Below the pieces are notes generated by a model that worked only from the letters and a program-made list of their open reading frames with translations, did not search any database and was not told the DNA's origin. From NCBI GenBank assembly GCA_013368375.1, contig JAACJP010000027.1:248001-312000 (forward strand): 64,000 nucleotides of DNA, given 5' to 3'. This DNA is from Tricholomella constricta. Lineage: Eukaryota; Basidiomycota; Agaricomycetes; Agaricales; Lyophyllaceae. The position numbers and the translations under genes were made by a program. Below, in pieces: positions 1 through 11,932 of the stretch (the first letter of the stretch is position 1; every line of letters begins with the position of its first letter).

Positions 1-2634
1 CAACTTTACATTTCTCGTCTAAACTCTAAACTCCACGGCCTTCAAGCTAGCTTCAAAGTTTTCTTGACAGGTACTCCGTTTGTGGAGGATCACCAGGTTC
101 GCTGCCAGGTTCGTACCCAGGTAGACTAGTTTCAATGCACTCAACAATCGGAAACTGTAGCTATCTCAGTACGCTCCGCATTCGCACCGTGTACCTATGA
201 ACCGCGTGCACGGCCTATCTCAAAAGTGTCTCTGGGAGTTCAAGGCAAATCTGCGTCACCACTTTATTGGATGTACCTGACCGGTGTAAGTATACATGTC
301 ATTTCACATCCGAGTCCCCATTCGCACTATCTAATTCTCGCTTCTGTCTGATTCCCGAAGAGCCAGGTCGCCCTGTACAGCGCCACATCACCGCGTGCGC
401 CATGAACACGTCTCATAACAGTGTTGGATGTTCGTGATAGTGCGATCACTTGTCCTCCGCGTCCCTACCATCAGTTTACCATTTCCCACAGGGTTCAATC
501 TTCTCTGTAGATCAACGGATTTCTGCTTGACCCTTAGCCCATGATTAAGCGGTTTCCAGAAATGCTTACCGGTATTTGACACAAATAACATGTACGTCCC
601 CGCTGCGATGACTGCTGAAGGCGCCGCTGACGCTTCTCCAACCTCGCTTCCTCCTTTGCGCGCTACGTCACTGTCTTATCGTGTACCTGATGGGTACGTT
701 TCTTCGCATTGCCCCTGATTTTTTCATATCTAAACCTTGCTTCCGTGCTGCGCAGCATCATCGCCACGGACGCGAATGGCCTCTGATAAGAATAGGTGAG
801 ATACCTCTCCGTCTTTCCACACAGGGCTTTCAACATTATGAGCAGTACGACCACTGCCTGTCTGTCATGTCTGCGCCACGGCGTGTGTCCTTACGTTTAA
901 TGCCTCAATATTTTCTGTAGTCCGATCATCCCGCACGGCTGACATCCCAATATCATATCTCAATCAGACGATCTCGTATATGCTACACACAGAACTCATT
1001 CACATCTCTTTGATGTGTTTTTAGATCTATAGTTTATCCCTGTGGCCCGAGCAGTGCTTTCACCGGATGGGAATGATGTGCGAGAGGGGTCCTTCGACGG
1101 CTTGAAGACATGGACCTTCCATCCCTTACTTCCAGGGGTCTGGGTCTTCGTTTTCGATTTGAAGTTCTAGCCCGTTAATGAGCACGTACATCCCTCCCTG
1201 TGTCGAAAACGCTGCTGCTGAATATTGTTTCCTAGTCGAACAGGCGGCCCCTCACGAAAATTCAATTTTTCGCCTTCCGGGAATCACTGTCTTCTCTGGA
1301 TGTTATCAGAGGAATGGTGATTGTACGCGGTGGAGGCCAATGTCGCAAGTCACAGAAGTAGCATGCACTTCCCGCTGCGATGACTGCTGAAGGCGCCGCT
1401 AACGATTCCCAAATCTCGTTTCCTCCTCTGCGCGCTACATCACTGTTCTATCGTGTACCTGACTGGTACGTCTATTTACATTGCCGCTGATCATTATCGT
1501 ATCTAAATTTTGCGTCCCTGCTGCGCAGCGTCATCGCGCTAGACGCGAACGGCATTTGACAAGAATAGATGACGTATGTCTCCATCTGCGAGAGAGCTTT
1601 CGCCGGATGGGAATAACGCGCGGGAGGGGTCCATCGACGGCTTGACTACATGGATCTCTGTATCCCTTACTTCCAGGGGTATTCGCCTCTGATTCGAATC
1701 CCTAGCCCGTAAATAAGCACTACTTGCTGGAAGAATTGACCTGTACATGATAACGACACTCGATCAATGAGATACAACACGTACGTCCCTCCCTTTGCCG
1801 AAAGCGCTGCTGCTGCTCACGGTTTTCTAAGGGACGAAAGCCGAATAGGCGGCGCCTCACGAAAAGTTTGATTTTTCGGCTTCCGGGAATCACTGTTTTC
1901 TTACGCGGATGCGCTGTGATTCCAATGACATATCTCAATCTGACGATCTCGTATAGCTACACACAGCATCTCTTTGTGGTGTTTTTGAATGTATTCCCAA
2001 TTCCAATGATTGTTGTGGCCTGAGCAGTGCTTTCACTGGATGGGATTGATGCGCGGGAGGGTTTATCGACGGCTACAAATATCCTCAACCCTTACTCCCA
2101 GGGGTGTTCGCCTCCGATTCGAATTTCGAGCTTTGCTCTCCGGACGGATTGACCGGTACATGACCACCTCATTCGATCAATAACATCTCGTACGTCCCTG
2201 TGCCGAAAGCGCTGCTGCTGCTTACTGTTTCCTAAGGGGCGAAAGTCGAATATGCGGCGCCTCAGGAAAATTCAATTTTTCGCCTTCCGGGAATCACTGT
2301 TTTCTTACGCGGATGCTCTCGGACGAATAGCGATCGTGCGGTGGAGGCCAGTCTCGCTGCATGGATCTCACCAGATTCGTGCACGCCTAATTTCGGGAGA
2401 TGATTAGGACGGCGTCAAGGCACTCGAAGCGGTCCTCGCCTCCCTCGACGGCAATATTGTTCACCCCACCATTGGGACACGAAGGTGCACGTTGAAGACA
2501 CCGTTATGACGCGCTACGTCCCTGAAACCAGGAGTGGAGTGAAGCGAAGCCGCGGTCCGATTGCATCCTCCGCCGTTCGTACGTACATTTTGTTTGCTTT
2601 TGTTCTCCGTCCTTGCCGATATTCTATAAAAGCT

Positions 2635-2641
2635 GTCTCGA
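2635..2641 (+). promoter_or_regulatory. TATA-like box inside block A
   Basis: TATAAAA followed by a pyrimidine-rich stretch (CCAGCTTCAGCTCCCCAACT), which resembles a fungal core promoter. The same site is in copy 2 at 15698-15704. No recognised coding sequence follows, so it may be a promoter remnant carried by the repeat. Confidence 0.3.
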
Positions 2642-3530
2642 ATCCCTATCCAGCTTCAGCTCCCCAACTCTCCGCTGTGTTTTCCTGCCGTTAAATCGCA
2701 AACTAGAGTAACGCCAACGGTGCGATGGCAGACCCATCATATTAAAAATGTCTGTATCAGTAGTGTCTACTTCGTCCAACGCTGACAATTTTCCCTAGCC
2801 CTTTTGTTTTTTCTGTGGCTCTTGACGCCGACCAAGGTGTGTTCTTATTCCTTCGACACTGTTCTTGAAAGCTCAATGAAAACGCTCGTTAGCCTAAATC
2901 CGCGGCAATTTTCCATGATTCAAGGTGAAAACTTTGATTGTTCAACTTGCGTATTGTTCTTACACTGAACGCCATGATTGTCAGTTCGATTCTGTAAGCC
3001 CTGCACGCGCCCTTTGTTCATTCATAACATGCCTTCTGCGAGTGCCAGGTTTTGAAGCGCGTATCGACTATTACAGATGTTATAGCTATGTCGTGCGTAC
3101 AAGTGCATTGCAGCCCCCCATCTGCTTATATGTGCGCTGGAAGAGCCCAGCGTTCGTCAGGCCTTTCATCAGTTGTCTATGCAACTCGCGGGCCCATGTT
3201 GTCGCGCTGTGACACGGCATCATGTATCTATCCCACTGACGCAGCATACTAGTTGAAAATATCTCAAAGTATTCTCTTTCCGTAGTTTACACTGTACCTA
3301 GAAAGTAATACACCTCTGTCCCCGCCCCTAGCGTGCCTCTCTATGACTGAATCTCTCCGAATGCCAGCCCGTCGAACCGGAACCGTCATGCCGCGGTGTC
3401 GTTTGTGTCTGCGCTACCGCCGTCTTGATGTATTCTATTTGAATTGAATGTGAGCACACGGAAATTAGATACTCGTAGACAAGGGCTTCGCGGATGCGTA
3501 CTCACGTCTCTGCAATGTCCCGATGAGCAC

Positions 3531-3532
3531 TA
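3531..3532. other. Empty (pre-insertion) site of the 6.7-kb transposon
   Basis: Copy 1 reads GATGAGCAC-TA-TGATACGAAAG without a break. Copy 2 has the same flanks, but the TA is present twice, at 16594-16595 and 23253-23254, with 6657 bp between. This is the unoccupied target, and it fixes both transposon ends to the base. Confidence 0.9.
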
Positions 3533-3810
3533 TGATACGAAAGTAGAGGCAATACTGCGCACCGTATTATGAGCCAGATCCCGTCGTGCTCGAGGAGTGC
3601 GTGGATATTTGCGATTGCGGTCGTCCGCCGATTGAGGTCATCGTAGCTGCGAATTGGTGAACAGAAAGCGGAGAAGAACACGCACAGCCATTAATTGTTG
3701 TTGACTGCGACATTCTTTGAGTCGAGATTTGGCCGTTGCATGATATGCCACAGCTGCGAGTTTGCAGAAAGGAGGAGAAAACGCACAGGGTTCTGCTCTG
3801 CTCTTGCCCC

Positions 3811-4024
3811 CGATCTCTCGTAATACCATCCCGTCGAAACGTCATGCAACCCCATCGAACCGCCATGCCGCCGTGTCGTTGCGTCTGCGCTGCCGCCTTT
3901 TTGGTGTATCCTGCTCCTGCCCACGATCTCTCGGAATACCATCCCGTCGAACCGTCATGCAACCCCATCGAACCGCCATGCCGCCGTGTCGTTGCGTCTG
4001 CGCTGCCGCCGTTTTGGTGTATCC
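3811..4024. repeat. 113-bp tandem repeat, two units
   Basis: CGATCTCTCG-TAATACC at 3811 recurs as CGATCTCTCG-GAATACC at 3924. Both units share the CGAACCGCCATGCCGCCGTG core. A more diverged relative lies in block A at about 3350-3450. The same pair is present in copy 2 at about 23533-23746. Reading frames on both strands come from repeated GC-rich triplets and do not look like a protein. Confidence 0.75.
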
Positions 4025-4670
4025 TGTTTGAGCCGAATGTAAGCACAATGTACAGGAGAGATACAAAGATTACATACTCGTAGACAAGGTTTTATCCCAC
4101 CTTTGAAGAATGGAAAAGCCACGTTAGCGAATACGAATGGGAAGGCGACACTATACACCGGATTCAGAGTCTAGATCCCGCCGTGCTCGAGGAGTGCGTG
4201 GACATCCGCGATTGCGTTACGCCTACTGATATTCAAAATTGAAATTTGGCTGTCCGCCGATGGAGTTCGAGAAGAACACGCACAGGTTTCTGGCCGTAGA
4301 TCGTTGCTGAGTGTTGGCCGTCCGCCGATTGAGATTGCATGGGTCCGTCGTCACAGCCGCAAGTTTGCGAACAGAAAAGAGGAGAATACGCACAGGGTTT
4401 GACTGCATGACATGTGTCGGACGCCGAATGCGATTCCGACCGTTAGTGGATAATGCGGATGGGTACTCACGCTGCTCTGCGAGTCCTGATGAGCACGATA
4501 CGAACGGAAAGACGATAGATACTACAGACCGATCTCTGAGCGAGGATCCACCGTGCTCGAAGAGTGCGTGGGCATCCGCGATTGCACTGCGCACCTCCCG
4601 TCCCGTGGTAAGGCTGAAGATCTGTGACAGAAGGAGATGGAAAACGGACCTAATCCTGACTAGAAATCAT

Positions 4671-5309
4671 CGCGCTGCTCGTTGGTGCGGTGAACACGTA
4701 GATCGCATAGAACTGGGCTATCGCGCCGCTCGTTGGTGCGGTGAGCACGTAAACCTGGGCCATCGCGCTGCTCGTTGGTGCGGTGAACACGTAGATCGCA
4801 TAGAACTGGGCTATCGCGCCGCTCGTTGGTGCGGTGAGCACGTAAACCTGGGCCATCGCGCTGCTCGTTGGTGCGGTGAACACGTAGATCGCATAGAACT
4901 GGGCTATCGCGCCGCTCGTTGGTGCGGTGAGCACGTAAACCTGGGCCATCGCGCTGCTCGTTGGTGCGGTGAACACGTAGATCGCATAGAACTGGGCTAT
5001 CGCGCCGCTCGTTGGTGCGGTGAGCACGTAAACCTGGGCCATCGCGCTGCTCGTTGGTGCGGTGAACACGTAGATCGCATAGAACTGGGCTATCGCGCCG
5101 CTCGTTGGTGCGGTGAGCACGTAAACCTGGGCCATCGCGCTGCTCGTTGGTGCGGTGAACACGTAGATCGCATAGAACTGGGCTATCGCGCCGCTCGTTG
5201 GTGCGGTGAGCACGTAAACCTGGGCCATCGCGCTGCTCGTTGGTGCGGTGAACACGTAGATCGCATAGAACTGGGCCATCGCGCCGTTCGTTGGTCCAGT
5301 AAACACGTA
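4671..5309. repeat. 93-bp minisatellite, about seven units
   Basis: Units start at 4671, 4764, 4857, 4950, 5043, 5136 and 5229. Each 93-bp unit is two related half-units of about 51 and 42 bp, both containing GCTCGTTGGTGCGGTGA. The period is divisible by three, so several frames stay open on both strands. Those frames translate to short peptide repeats with no recognisable domain. Confidence 0.95.
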
Positions 5310-5419
5310 GAAAACATGGACGCCTGGTCGTCAGTCGGTTGCGGTTGCGGTCGTGGTTGCGATTCTGCGGCAGCCGAGTCGATGGCGGTGGATGAGTGGG
5401 TGGACAGAGCAGCGCACTG

Positions 5420-6929
5420 ACCTCGTGAGATCTAATCACACCGTTATGACCACCGCTGGAATGTAGGCCCAACTGAACACGTAACAGCAGGCTCTGTTTT
5501 GCTCTCATTCCACCTCACTCTCAAGGCTACAACTGAAGCACGCTGGTCAACATTACTTCCGAGTCACCAACCGGTGCCCTTGAATCTCTTACCACTCCCC
5601 GATTTAGCTGATCCATGACGAGGAACCCGGCTTAGTATCTAAGATGCCGACTCGACGTCGTCGCAATTCGCCTCTTACCCGCTGAAAAGTCTAATTGTCA
5701 ATCGCGGTCACTCTAATTAATGCTGATATGTCGAGGAAATCCTATCATTTCGGGTGTTTGCTTCCGCGGATCCATGGTGTTTGGAGACCGGATTTCGAGA
5801 GGATATACAGCAAACTCCGTATCCATCGCTATAGCAGTTCCACTCAATGTTCCGATCCTACCACTGGACGAGACTGGCTCTCCTATGTATATCCTCAGTT
5901 GTATCTCGTAACAAACCGACGTGGAGAAGACAGGACCTTCTAAGAGCACGGATGACCGATGACTGTCATCGGACTCTTTTTTGCAATCATCGCGTTTGGC
6001 AGGGACTCCTCAATCAGTCCGTAGTCTTTCCTTGCTTCCTGGAGTATTAGTACTGCGGCCTCTACTCGTTGACCCTTAATTCGATTCCCGCAACCCAAGG
6101 CTACGCAGTATACTGCTTTGGAACCGTCTTATCTCGTCTCCGCCTTCCCTCTGCTACTACGTCGAGTGGTAAAATCATCGTCGTTAATCAGTTCACCTTC
6201 TGCTTCGAACACGGGAGCGAGCTTTGCCTCGCATGTAACCGGGACTACCGCTCCACGAACAACTCTGCCGGCAATCTTCGACGACATCTCGTAGATAAGC
6301 TGGGACATGCATTCGAAGTTATCTACGGGTTCGACTTGGAGGTTATTACACCTTTTTCCCACTAATTCCAATTCTTCGATACTGAACTGTACCTTGCTTG
6401 ACCAGACGCGTCAACCGATCAATGTCTACGCATACGGCGTAATAAAAGCCACCCACCACCGTGGTCCCCGCGCGTCGGGGTCGTGCCCTGATCACTCAAA
6501 AGTTGATTGTGGAAAGTGCTTCGATTGGGTCAGACTCATTGGGTCGGAGGCGACGGAAGACAATTTCGATGGTGTCCGCGCCAGAGCAGTCCGAAACGAT
6601 CACTATAAATCTGTGGCGATAATTGGTGGGACAGTATGAGGTATTTAATGACTGAGTGTAAGATATTAGGTTGAAGGCACGTATATCTTGTTTTCTGTCG
6701 TTTCGCTTTTCAGATCACCATTCAAGTGATCACCATGATACATATAATACTTATAAGTACTTCAGTAGAATTGCTCAGGAACGTCGAACTGGAATTGGAA
6801 TAAACATTTAACGGACTACGTTAAACGTTGAACCTGGGCCACGTGGTCGATACAGCTGACCTCGGCTCTCGCAACACTGGTCTCCAACGACCGACCATCA
6901 TCTGCAACTGCCTGCTTGATCGTAATACT
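5420..6929. other. Unassigned 1.5-kb stretch upstream of the broken mannosidase
   Basis: I recognise no gene. The minus strand has an 80-codon frame at 6129-6371 with protein-like composition (segments such as SSKIAGRVVRGAVVPVTCEA) and another at 5713-5949. They could be exons of an unknown minus-strand gene or of a remnant. The same frames are intact in copy 2 (25392-25634 and 24976-25212), but the duplication is too recent for this to show selection. Mannosidase promoter sequence must lie at the right end. Confidence 0.35.
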
Positions 6930-8476
6930 ATGAGCTGCCAGCACCAGCGGCCCACTATGGCATATCCTGAAATCAACAATGGCGCTGGCGCAAAATGGAT
7001 CAAGAACCTCACCAAAGACAGGCTCGGAACCTTTACAGGAGGACGCTACTCTGATATCAACCTGTCGTCAGTCTTGTTCACCCACCGAGTCGACGATGCG
7101 GAGCATGTGAAGCTACAAGTGTTTGTCCGAGCACAAACTACACGCGATGTTTTACTGAACGAGATGATAGGTGGAGTGCACCTGGTTTGACCAAGCCGAC
7201 GTTCGAAGAGGCCATGAAGCAAAAGTACAAACCTGCGAAAAAGGTATGTTGTACCACTCTATGGCCCGTTCTGATCTTACTTGCCCGTAAATAGGGAGAT
7301 TCCTTTGGACCATCATGTACGTTGTTTGATTTACCCATAAACCTGGCTTAATGCCGCAACCTCTAGGGGTAAGGCGTCGTGACGAGACGAAAATAATTAC
7401 TCACATCGTAACAGACAAACCACTGGTGGAAAGTATCCGTCACTATTCCAGGATATTGGCAGCAGTACGAGCGTGTTCAATGTAAGTCCCCGGGATGCTA
7501 AAAATAGCTTCACGGAACCTAAACCTCCACAGTCGAGTTCGACCCAGGATGTGAAGCGATGATCTATACCACCGACGGTATTCCGCTTCAAGGTTTGTAG
7601 CCTGTACAACTTTGTACATCTATCTCACCGCGATTGCAGGAATAACTGGCGGGTACGGTGGAGACCGTCGTGTCGAGTACATCATTCCCGAGGCAGCGCG
7701 TAAGAAAGGCCGTCACGACTTTGTTATTGAGTCGAGCTGCAATGGGATGTTTGGTGTGCCCTGGAACGGGGATATTATCGCTCCCCCGGACGTACGTGTT
7801 GTAAAATTACATCGAATCTCATACTGACCGGCCCACAGATGAACAGGTATTTCTCTCTGGCTTCAGCCGATCTTGTAGTTCCGAACCAGGAGGCCTGGGC
7901 TCTTCTTTGGGACTTTCATACTCTCCGTGAGCTCATAGACACGCTGCCCGGAAATACACCGTACGTGTCGCGCCCTGATGAGTCCTTCGCTTCTCCAATC
8001 GTGTTGTCTAGCCTGCAGAACCAAGCTCTTGTGGCTGCGAATGAAATCATGAACGTTTTTAACCGAGGCGACCCTTCTGGAATTCGGAATGGGCGAAAGA
8101 TCGCGGAAACTGTGTTTGGTGAAGGCTGGGAAAGCAAGGGTGCAGGAATCTACGACGAGGGGCCAAAGGATGCTCAGGTCTGGGGAATTGGTATGTGGTC
8201 TTTCGTACCCGTCTGTGGATTATACTCATTCCCCCACAGGCCAGTGAGTGCTTTGCTATGGCGACAACTCCTGTATTGACTCGATTTAGCTGCCACATCG
8301 ATAGTGCCTGGTACGATCTCCAAGCCTGAGTTTCTACAAAATCTGACCAGTGCTATAGGTTATGGCCTTATCGGGTCACTCAGCAGAAGGTTGCGCGTTC
8401 GTGGTCCACTCAAATCGGAGGAGGAGGACCGCTTGCGAAGATGTTGGAGAATGTACGTACCTGGCGAGCTTTATGC
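6930..8476 (+). pseudogene. Truncated vacuolar alpha-mannosidase (GH38), duplicate
   Basis: This is the first third of the complete mannosidase at 26193-31577, with the same exons, including the 2-nt exon at 7367-7368 and the 4-nt exon at 8240-8243. The zinc motif exon (HCHIDSAW) is still present. After base 8417 the sequence jumps to what is base 28559 or so in the intact copy, deleting about 870 bp that includes the WLPDSFG active-site exon. The match ends about 60 bases later, and the rest of the gene is absent. It cannot encode a working enzyme. Confidence 0.9.
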
Positions 8477-8889
8477 TTTGCGCTTTGTTCGAGCTTTGGG
8501 AGGGTTTTAGTTTCACATAATGGCATGTCGTCGGACTTAAGCCTCAATTTTACCACACCCGCATCATCGACAGAAGCGGTGGTGCACTGCCCCGGAATTT
8601 CAGCAGCCTCTCTTAGGAGGTGTGCTATTTTCTGCACCTCTGTATCCCTGTTCACGGAGAACTTGTACGCGAGCCAATGAGAGAACAGAGACGTAAAAAA
8701 AAGAGCAAAAAAACACAAAAGTTCAACTTAGCCGAGTTTTTTTGGATCATAGTTTCCCCTCCCCGATGGGGAGACTCTTCAATAAAAAGGTTTCTCCTTC
8801 AAGTTCGTCCTCATGACAAACGTGACCCGTCTTACTATATGTAAACTATGTCAGCAGCGGATACGGGGAGCATCACAAAATCAGGATGA
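8477..8889. other. Unique sequence at the broken edge of the mannosidase copy
   Basis: No match to the intact gene and no recognisable coding sequence. Includes A-rich stretches near 8695-8720. Confidence 0.4.
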
Positions 8890-10690
8890 GAAGCAGCGCG
8901 CAGTGCGATCTAGTGCGGCCCGTACAATACGAGGAGTGTCGTGTTCGAACAGCGATTGACGGAACATTGAGGCAGAGGAGTGAACAGTGAGAGAATGGTC
9001 AGTGAATGGCGGGGTTGAAGACTGGAATCAGGAGGTGCAGCCATCGGCAAATAAGGTGACAGCAAGGAATGGAGATGCTGCAGTGATATGTGCTGCCCAA
9101 AGAGTAGATATTGGGCAGCGCGACAGAGGTGATTGGCGGAACAAGTTGAAATTGAGAGCCACATGGCATGGCCATGCAGAGGAGAGGCAGCGCTATGCGT
9201 GGTTGGCAGACATCTAAACTTGAAAGGGTCATACAGCAGAACACGCTGCCACAAGAAGATGATTGGCTCAGAAATCGAGTTGAAGGGCAGGATGATGTTG
9301 ATGCATGGCATGTAAAGAAGGATGCCGCAATAGTGATTGGGGGAATATCCTGTCACAACATCTGACGTTGAAAAACCAAATGGTAGGGTGGCCAGCGTGC
9401 CCTGCAACGCCAATCGGCGGACGTCGAAAAATCAAATAATAAAATTGGTGCATGGCGGCAGGATCCATGTAGCCTAGTGCTCCGTAACAGTGATTGGGAG
9501 ACTTGGGCATGGGCGCAGATCCACGTAGAGACGTCGAAAAATTGAATGGTGCATGGATGGGCAGGATCCATGTCTAACGCAAGTCTAACGTGCTCTGTAA
9601 CAGCGATTGGCGGACGTCAAAAAATCGGATAATAAAATTCTTGGTGCATGAGGGCAGGATTTACACGGAGACGTCGAAGGCGCATGGACGGGCAGACTCC
9701 GTAACAGTAATCGGCGGACGTCGAAAAAATCAAATAATAAAATTCTTTGGGCAGGATCCACGTAGAGATGTCGAAAGATCGAATGATGATTGGATGGGCA
9801 GGTTCCATTCAGCCTAACGTGCTCCGTAACAGAGATCGGCGGACGTCGAAAAATCAAATAAAAACATTCTTGTGCATGGGCGCAGAATCCGATGCCCATA
9901 ACATTGGTCGGCAGACATTGATCAAGTGAATGGTGCACAGCTGGGCATGGTACATGTACGGATATAATGTGCCCCGTGAAGACGATTGGCGGACGTCGAA
10001 AAATCACATCAAAAGAAATTTGGATGCGAAATCGGTGGAGATCTGATATGGCGCTCGCCAGATTGAAGACTTGTGAGATTGACATGACAGTGACAGCCTA
10101 ATGGAGGCATACATACCTCGATGCATATGTAGGCATGGGACATAACATGCCCCGTAATGGTGATCGGCGGACGTCAAAAAATCGAATGAAAAAAAACTGG
10201 ACGATAGAGGCCAAGTCATTGGACATCTGACGTGGTGCTCGCCGGAGTATGGTTGTAATTTGAACTGAAGGTTTGTGAGATCGACATGACAATGACAGCA
10301 TAATGGAGGCATACATACCTCGATGGCACATGCAGCCCGTTGAGAAGTGCTCATCAACATAAGTACATGTAGGGACGTAACATCCTCCGCAACGGCAATC
10401 GGCGGACGTCAAAAAATCAAATAATAGAAATCCTCGTGCATGGGTGGGCAGAATACTAGGGACATAACATGCCCCATAACGGCAATCGGCGGACGTCGAA
10501 AAATTCAATCAAAAGAAAAATCTGGACCAAGTTGCTGGACATCTGACGTGGCGCTCGCCGGAGTGAAGGTGTAATTTGGACTGAAAATTTGTGAGATTGA
10601 CACGACAATGACAGCATAATGGTGGCATACGTACCTCGATGGCATACGTAGGTCAGCCCGTTGAGCCGTGCTCATCCTTATGGACAAGTC
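8890..10690. repeat. Field of degenerate GACGTC-containing repeats
   Basis: The motif GGCGGACGTC(G/A)AAAAATC followed by an A/T-rich tail recurs near 9413, 9611, 9713, 9838, 9988, 10164, 10400 and 10489, always in the same orientation, usually after CGGCAATC or CAGCGATT. Spacing is irregular, about 85-240 bp. From 9980 on it is part of a longer unit that also carries CTCGCCGGAGT and ATGGAGGCATACATACCTCG blocks. No coding signal seen. Confidence 0.85.
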
Positions 10691-11932
10691 AGATGACATG
10701 TCCGTCCAAAATGCAAAAAATACGCACCAATTACCACTTCGAGGTTATACTAGTCTATTGATGATCTAATACTTGTAATATCCCTCCCATTCAAACAACT
10801 TCTATGTAATAATAGGTACCTATGTGGTTTCGCAAGCGTCAGCTCAGTCTGCAGGACATTAAGTGACAACCAATACACACTCTCGTTCACTTCCGACAAG
10901 TGTCTACGAGAGGAGGATTAGCTAAAATCGGTGACAATGCAATGAAATGAGATCACCTTGGTACGCTTCTGCCTATAACAGCATGAGCCGCGAGGCGAAG
11001 GCTGCAGAACAAGACATGCATGCGAGTCACCCAGAGTGCGGCAGCCAAGCCATAGTGGCTGGGCAACTGAAGGAGCTTTCGAGAAGTAGGGCTATATATA
11101 GAACTAATGAGTGATGACCGATGAAAGCTGGCTGAGTGGGTAAGTGACGCACCATTATGTTCTCTTCAAAACTACTCCCTCGTAAAATTTGTTGATGCGC
11201 GCCTTGTAATCAATATGTGCGGAAACTATAGGACAAGAACATGACACATAAGCCAGAATCACAACTCGAGCACGACATAACGTACCATTGTGAGCGCGCA
11301 AGTTGGCAGGTGTGGCTAACGGGAAGATTAAACAGAGCTTTACCTCAAGAATAAATAGAAAGACGTACTCGCGATTGTTGAAGGTGGCACCAGGACATGG
11401 GTGCATATAGCGGACTGGCATAAAGACAAGTGGGAACGATGGAGCGCACGAGTGGCGGTGGTCAGTTCAGCTTTTATATACGGTAAGGTAAGCGACAAGA
11501 GCGGCGACGCGTAAATGATCAGGGACATTAAATTCCGAACACACCCATATTGCAGAATTTCCCATACTACGAAGTACGTAAATCTGTGTTTCTGTTCGAA
11601 TTCCTGTATCCAGGCCTCCGCAACGCTTTAACTTGAATATCATTTACGCCCCTCAGCATCACTCCTGGGTTCCGAACAACTGGATTTCTGTGGGCTGGCT
11701 GACCGAGAAATGGACTTCAGTGATAGTTACTGCAAATGAGATCTGCCGGGGAGAGATGCCTTGTAGCAGCTAGGACTCACTTTCTTTAATAAATTGTTTC
11801 GCTAGACAAGCGTGTCCGCGCAGTGACTCGTTCGGCGACCAAATTGATCCAAGTCCCAATCGGGCCAGGGCGACGTCATCACTTTCAACCAACACCGTGA
11901 CCTTGCCCTCAAACCTCAATTTTTTATTTCAT
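10691..11932. other. Gene-free stretch
   Basis: I see no supportable gene. TATA-like sequences occur at 11091-11100 and near 11473 without a following reading frame of any credibility. Confidence 0.4.

Larger units (their letters stand above)
1..3532. repeat. Block A, copy 1 of a segmental direct repeat (non-coding)
   Basis: Almost base-for-base identical to 13045-16595. The offset is 13044 up to about base 1915 and 13063 after it, because copy 2 has 19 extra bases there. The window opens inside the repeat, so the left edge is unknown. Block A contains its own repeats: a CGATGACTGCTGAAGGCGCC module at about 606 and 1379, a CACTGGATGGGA-like module near 1055, 1610 and 2030, and a TTTTTCGCCTTCCGGGAATC-like module near 1270, 1875 and 2277. 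I find no convincing long reading frame and no transposase or reverse transcriptase signature, so its origin is unknown. Confidence 0.9.
3533..8476. repeat. Block B, copy 1 of the segmental repeat
   Basis: Matches 23255 onward (offset 19722 at the left edge) with very few differences. From left to right it contains short degenerate repeats, a 93-bp minisatellite, about 1.4 kb of unassigned sequence, and the 5' half of an alpha-mannosidase gene. Main differences from copy 2: seven versus about one and a half minisatellite units, a rearranged stretch at about 5420-5500, and the mannosidase deletion after base 8417. Confidence 0.9.

Noticed and set aside
1..3532. LTR retrotransposon ends
   Set aside because: The direct repeats suggested LTRs, but there is no gag, protease or polymerase signature, primer-binding site or polypurine tract between or near them.
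3567..4046. 159-codon minus frame with TRRHGGSMGLHDGSTG repeats
   Set aside because: Produced by the 113-bp tandem repeat; duplicated unchanged in block B' with no sign of a gene structure.
4671..5309. CRISPR-like array
   Set aside because: There are no unique spacers. The whole 93-bp unit repeats, and the genome is eukaryotic.
4311..5508. Long open frames of 218 to 369 codons on both strands over the minisatellite
   Set aside because: The 93-bp period keeps frames open by arithmetic. Starts are non-ATG, the translations are pure repeats, and the other duplicate has lost most units.
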